Shown: positions 60,401-64,000 of the stretch, piece after piece | How the letters are laid out: each line of letters begins with the position of its first letter | How positions within the stretch are numbered: the first letter of the stretch is position 1 | Source of the DNA: Piper betle | Taxonomy: Eukaryota > Streptophyta > Magnoliopsida > Piperales > Piperaceae | Assembly: GCA_033002965.1 (NCBI GenBank) | Contig: JAURVB010013874.1 | Span: 186,001 to 250,000, forward strand | Direction of reading: 5' to 3' | Length of the DNA: 64,000 bases | The notes under the pieces: generated by a model | The model's database searches: none | Seen by the model: the letters and a program-made list of their open reading frames with translations, nothing else | What the model was told of the DNA's origin: nothing | Made by a program: the position numbers and the translations under genes

Positions 60401-60920
60401 GCAGTCGCTGCTCAGTCTGGTTACCATCAAGTAGGAATTTTGGCCTGTGTATATATAATAATCAAGTCGCTGAAATCAAATGATCACTTCAATGAGAATA
60501 ATCAATAAACATCAAATGCAAGCATAGGGGAAAAAAGTAGGGAACATCATTTACTAAATTCTCCAAACATAACAAGGATTAATTAAACAAGCAGCATGCT
60601 TGAGTTAGTTTGATTGAGCACTTACTAGATTGAGTTTACCTTGTCGGAGGAGACAACCATATTGTGATTCGAGAAAAGATACCGATAGAAGGCGTCAAGA
60701 TTGAGGCCCTTGAAAAGCACCACACCGAGGTGCTTCAACTCACCGAGACTATCGAGCACCGCCTGCGCACCATCCTTGGTAGCACCCGCCTGCCCCTGTA
60801 CATCCTCCAGAAAACGGTGCACCTCCTCCACACCCATCACACCATTCTTAGCGTCTTCGTTGAATACCTTCGGGACTTCATCCGCATCCGGAAGCTCCTC
60901 CAGAAGCAGAAGCAGACCAT
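57405..60920 (-). pseudogene. Phosphoinositide phospholipase C (PI-PLC) pseudogene
   Basis: Exons read on the minus strand follow plant PI-PLC order. EF-hand-like N-terminus (60640-60920): MVCFCF start, KNGVMGVEEVHRFLEDVQG and KGLNLDAFYRYLF. X domain (60279-60469, 59987-60111, 59484-59751): YIYTGQNSYL, RGVRVIELDLWPN, IIHGELWHTPV, ASPYPVVITLEDHL, EFPSPDSLKNRI and TKPPEK. Linker/Y part (59214-59423 and about 58060-58200): APEYQRPIAIHAGK, DPDKVRRLS and LMQGMFRA. C2 domain (57405 to about 57770): [19 protein letters not shown] and [11 protein letters not shown]. Lesions: frameshift in exon 1 (near 60885), one-base offset at 60111, TGA for Ser at 59653-59655, frameshift before DPDKVRRLS, TGA for Trp in the GRSLWLMQG block, and more in C2. 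The X-domain catalytic His of TGHNSY is Gln (CAA, 60440-60442). Confidence 0.85.
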
Positions 60921-61029
60921 GTAAGAAAAGGAGGAAGAAGAAGAGGGATGAGAAATTGGGGTAGGGCCGTAGGGGAGGTATAGCTTTGGAAGGAGAGGTT
61001 GAGTGAGGAGGGGAAGACAAGGTCGGAGA

Positions 61030-62685
61030 ATCGGATACCGCTATTTGTTGTTTGCTTGGAGCTTTTTGGAAGCGTGGGTTCGATGGCTTTGTTCGGGTGC
61101 TTTGCTCTTCCCGACCGTCAGCTTTTTGAATTCACCCGCCACAATTCTCTCCCGCCACGGGCTGCCAGATGCCCCATGGACCGGGCCAATACTACATAAA
61201 TATATTTCAATGTACAATATTTGCATGCATTATTTTTCCCACGGGGTGTAAACGAGCCGATTTTAATGAGCTGAGCTGAGCAGGGATTTTTAAATTTGAA
61301 GTGATTTTTAGCAAGCATGCTTGAATTTGTTTGAGTGGTTGATGAGTTTTGATGTATTATAGGTCAAGTCGAACTCGTCTACAATTTACGGTATTTGAGC
61401 TAAATTCGTATTCGACTCGTTATGTTTTTTAACTGAGCGAATATTTATGCTTGACTCAGTGCTTGACTTATATAAGATCAAATTTTTTTTCTAACACTAT
61501 ATAAATTCAATAGTATTAATGAGCTGAATCAAACCAATTATTTTTCGAGTTTGAACATATCAAACTTGAATTTCGAGCCAAGCCATGCAGAACACTCAAG
61601 CTCTGTTCGTTGTTCATTGAGCTATTTATTTCGAGCCAAATATTTTTTCGAACATAAAATTAACAAACACAAGTTCAATAAAAATATAAAATACCTACGA
61701 GCAAGTTATGGCTTATTTACCTTGGTCAAGTTTGAGTTTTATACGTACACTAATTAATTCAAGTTCAAAAAACAAAAACTATTTTGACTTGCATTTATGT
61801 ATACATTAAACTTTGTATTTTTATGTAAAAACTGTTATCAATCCAATATTCTTTTATTGTTAAAGGTATATAGTTCGGGAAAGGGTATGCATGGAACACG
61901 ACCAAGCCTGAACCCGTTTCATCCGTGCTTGAATTGAACTTCAGATATGGGTTTAATCAAGCCTAAATTTGAGCCCCGAATAACCCAAGTATGAACCAAT
62001 AGCAATTGTCTAACATTACCAAGTGTCTCGCATAAAGCAAGTAGGTATTCATGACAAAAAAATAAAAGAATTCATCTTTATGGTCAGAGCATGTTTGGGA
62101 TTCAAAATTCCATACTAAAATAGAACCGGAACTCAAAATTCTTGTATTGGATTGGGTTGGCACCTGAAATACGAACGATTAACACCGTATTTTTTAAACT
62201 ATGGGCAGCTTTGAAAAGGAACCCCCTACGGTAATAGTTAATAAATATTCCAATTCATTAACAAATGTCAAGAACCTTAAGGGGGGTGATCCATCAAACC
62301 TCCGAAATTAAAGAACTCAAATGAGAATCGGCCGTTGCTTCAATGTCTCGTCCTTCTCTCTCTACCAGAACAAACCTTTAAAACACAACTGCAGAGAACA
62401 AATAGTCACTAGAACAAGGATTAATAATACAACCATTACTACCTGCATTTCAAGTTTTCAACTCCAACGCAGATAACTGATTAACAAGGGTGCAATAAAA
62501 AGACATTCTCTTAGGTGACATTCAACAACAATAGGTTATCAACATTTCCAAAACAATTAACAAGCAAGGATGTCAATGAGTAAAATATGTATGTGACATG
62601 AGAAGCTAATAGATATAGTTTTGAAAAAAAAACGAGATAAACGGGAGAGGAAGACAAGAAAATATTGTTTATTCAAATAAACAAA
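61030..62685. other. Spacer between PLC pseudogene and PDIL5-1
   Basis: AT-rich, without supported genes apart from the possible MITE fragment at 61240-61760. Confidence 0.5.
61240..61760. mobile_element. Possible decayed hAT-type MITE fragment
   Basis: GGGTGTAAACGAGCCGATTTTAATGAGCTGAGC matches, in style, the start of a very common plant MITE class (GGGTGTAAACGAGCCGAGC). The following 500 bp is full of GAGC/TCGAG motifs such as ATTTCGAGCC and GAGCCAAA. No opposite terminus or target duplication was found; the class is recalled, not searched. Confidence 0.3.
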
Positions 62686-62690
62686 TAACG

Positions 62691-63607
62691 TTATAATGAA
62701 TCCTTATCACTGCTAAGCTGCCCACTTGTCGCTTTTTCTGCTTCCCCTAATACGAACTCCTTCAGGGACTCAACATCTCTCTTGCCTGCAAAACAATATC
62801 AATCATTTCTTTGTAAATGGAAATCCAGAAGACCACACATGGTGTTGACGAAAGTAGAACCATTTTGTAAAAATAAACAGTAAATACAATAAACAAGAAA
62901 AACTTATCAAACCATTCAAGGTGGTTTTTCTGATGTAATCAACAATTTAAATAGCACATGGAACATCCCAGAGCTGACTGAAGGAAAAACTAAAATTAAA
63001 AATATGAGCAGGCCATCGAGTAACAAAGTCTCCTTTGAATTTAAAGTTGTTCTGGTAGTAAAAAAAAAGAAGAAATGAACATATGAACAAACTTACCAAA
63101 CATAAGACATCAAGAAGTTTACCTTTGTACTTTGCAATTTCTTCTCCATCATAGAAAACCTTAAAAGTAGGATAGGAATGGATGTCGACTTTAGTACAGA
63201 CAGGTTTATTGGTACTGCAATCAACTTGTCCCACCTCTATCTCATCTTCCCCTTCAACAACCTTTGCCAAATCTTCCCAGAGTGTTCCCAAATTTTTGCT
63301 GAAAGTTGAAGAGGACAAAAATGACCATTATCAAATGATGGCGGCAACATTTCAATTACCAGATGTGCAAAATACGAGTTTTTTAAGGAGTAAAAGCTAT
63401 GAACATGTGAACTGCCGCTTTGTTAAGAAGAAAAATAGTATTTTATTCCATGTCAACAAAGAAGGTAGAAAATATATATTCTACAAAACATCAGAGAAAA
63501 GAAAGCTGTGTAATAATACAAAAATATAAAATGATAAAAGAGAAATACCAGTGTTTACACCAGGGGACGCAAAATTGAACAAACCAAACAGTATCCTTCT
63601 CCTTCAC
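62691..63607 (-). CDS. PDIL5-1: Protein disulfide isomerase-like 5-1, 3' part
   Basis: Three exons (63549-63607, 63123-63298, 62691-62785) join in frame and encode the active region and C-terminus of a single-thioredoxin-domain PDI. The order is VKEKDTVWFVQF, the redox centre CVPWCKHC with its CxxC, KNLGTLWEDLAKVVEGEDEI, GQVDCSTNKPVC, the cis-Pro loop SYPTFKVFYDGEEIAKYKG, then the helical tail. PDIL5-1 proteins are about 150 residues with an N-terminal signal peptide and act in the ER in oxidative folding. The signal-peptide exon is not seen: it lies between 63607 and 64000 undetected, or beyond the window edge. No lesion was found. The 3' end carries the stop at 62691-62693. Confidence 0.88.
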
Positions 63608-64000
63608 CTGAGAACCAAAGTACAAAGAAAACTGAAACCGACCTGAAACTTTTTCTTACTGATATATAAAATAAGAAAGGAATCACTAATAAACAGATTA
63701 AGTTGTAAATAATTTTTTGAACTGTGTATCTAAATTTTATCCTTAAAATATTTGCTAATATAGTAATCATCGGAGAAGATTAACCAAGCAGCATCCCAAT
63801 TTAAAAAGACACCGGTTTCACTGATCTTGAGGTAGAAGTAAGAATTTCTCTCATATGTAAGTATTAGGATACATGAACGATTGCCACTAAGCAGTCATAT
63901 TTAGCATCATCATCATTCACCATATTTTAGGTATTCTCAATTGCTTCAATGATCGATCCAACGCTATTTTCTATTTCTATCAAACAATACTTATTACTAC

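Overview
This is nuclear DNA from a flowering plant. The genes have many short exons with GT/AG splice sites, plant-specific families are present (a GAUT pectin-type glycosyltransferase, an LRR-VIII receptor kinase, S-protein homologues, AKR2, PDIL5-1), the spacers are AT-rich, and plant LTR, CACTA-like and TIR transposons are nested in them. The very GC-rich single-exon beta-propeller gene at 11.9-14.0 kb would suit a monocot, but that is only an inference and the species is not identifiable.

Layout. 0-8 kb: AT-rich spacer holding a complete, young LTR retrotransposon (2844-7978) with matching AATAC target-site duplications. It carries one long ORF: a Gag protein that, in place of protease/RT/RNaseH/integrase, ends in a host-type PB1 interaction domain. 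This is the most unusual object in the window. 8.8-11.1 kb: a small two-exon gene derived from a Copia-type Gag, with a TIR element in its intron. 11.9-15.7 kb: a secreted TolB/DPP6-N-like beta-propeller gene broken by a 10-bp tandem duplication, followed by a truncated paralogue. 17-27 kb (minus strand): a GAUT7-like gene and an LRR-VIII-1 receptor kinase, both with readable exon structures but several disabling changes. 30-33.4 kb: intact KRTCAP2/KCP2 (oligosaccharyltransferase subunit). 34-39 kb: a CACTA-like element with about 330-bp tandem repeats, itself split by a 2.9-kb solo LTR with perfect GGTAG duplications. 39.7-44.8 kb: cluster of three S-protein-homologue genes, the third lacking a start codon and truncated. 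46-49 kb: a decayed LTR-like relic. 49.5-50.6 kb: a DUF2062-type membrane protein gene with a frameshifted C-terminus. 51.6-55.0 kb: intact AKR2. 57.2 kb: tRNA-Asp relic. 57.4-60.9 kb: phosphoinositide phospholipase C pseudogene. 62.7-63.6 kb: 3' part of PDIL5-1.

The genes do not form a pathway. What links them is their state: housekeeping secretory and organelle-targeting genes (KRTCAP2, AKR2, PDIL5-1) are intact, whereas GAUT7, the receptor kinase, PLC, the propeller gene and an S-protein homologue are damaged. AKR2 reconstructs perfectly (8 exons, 1023 nt, 340 codons plus stop), so a generally poor assembly is an unlikely cause. One explanation is gene loss from one of two duplicated genomes.
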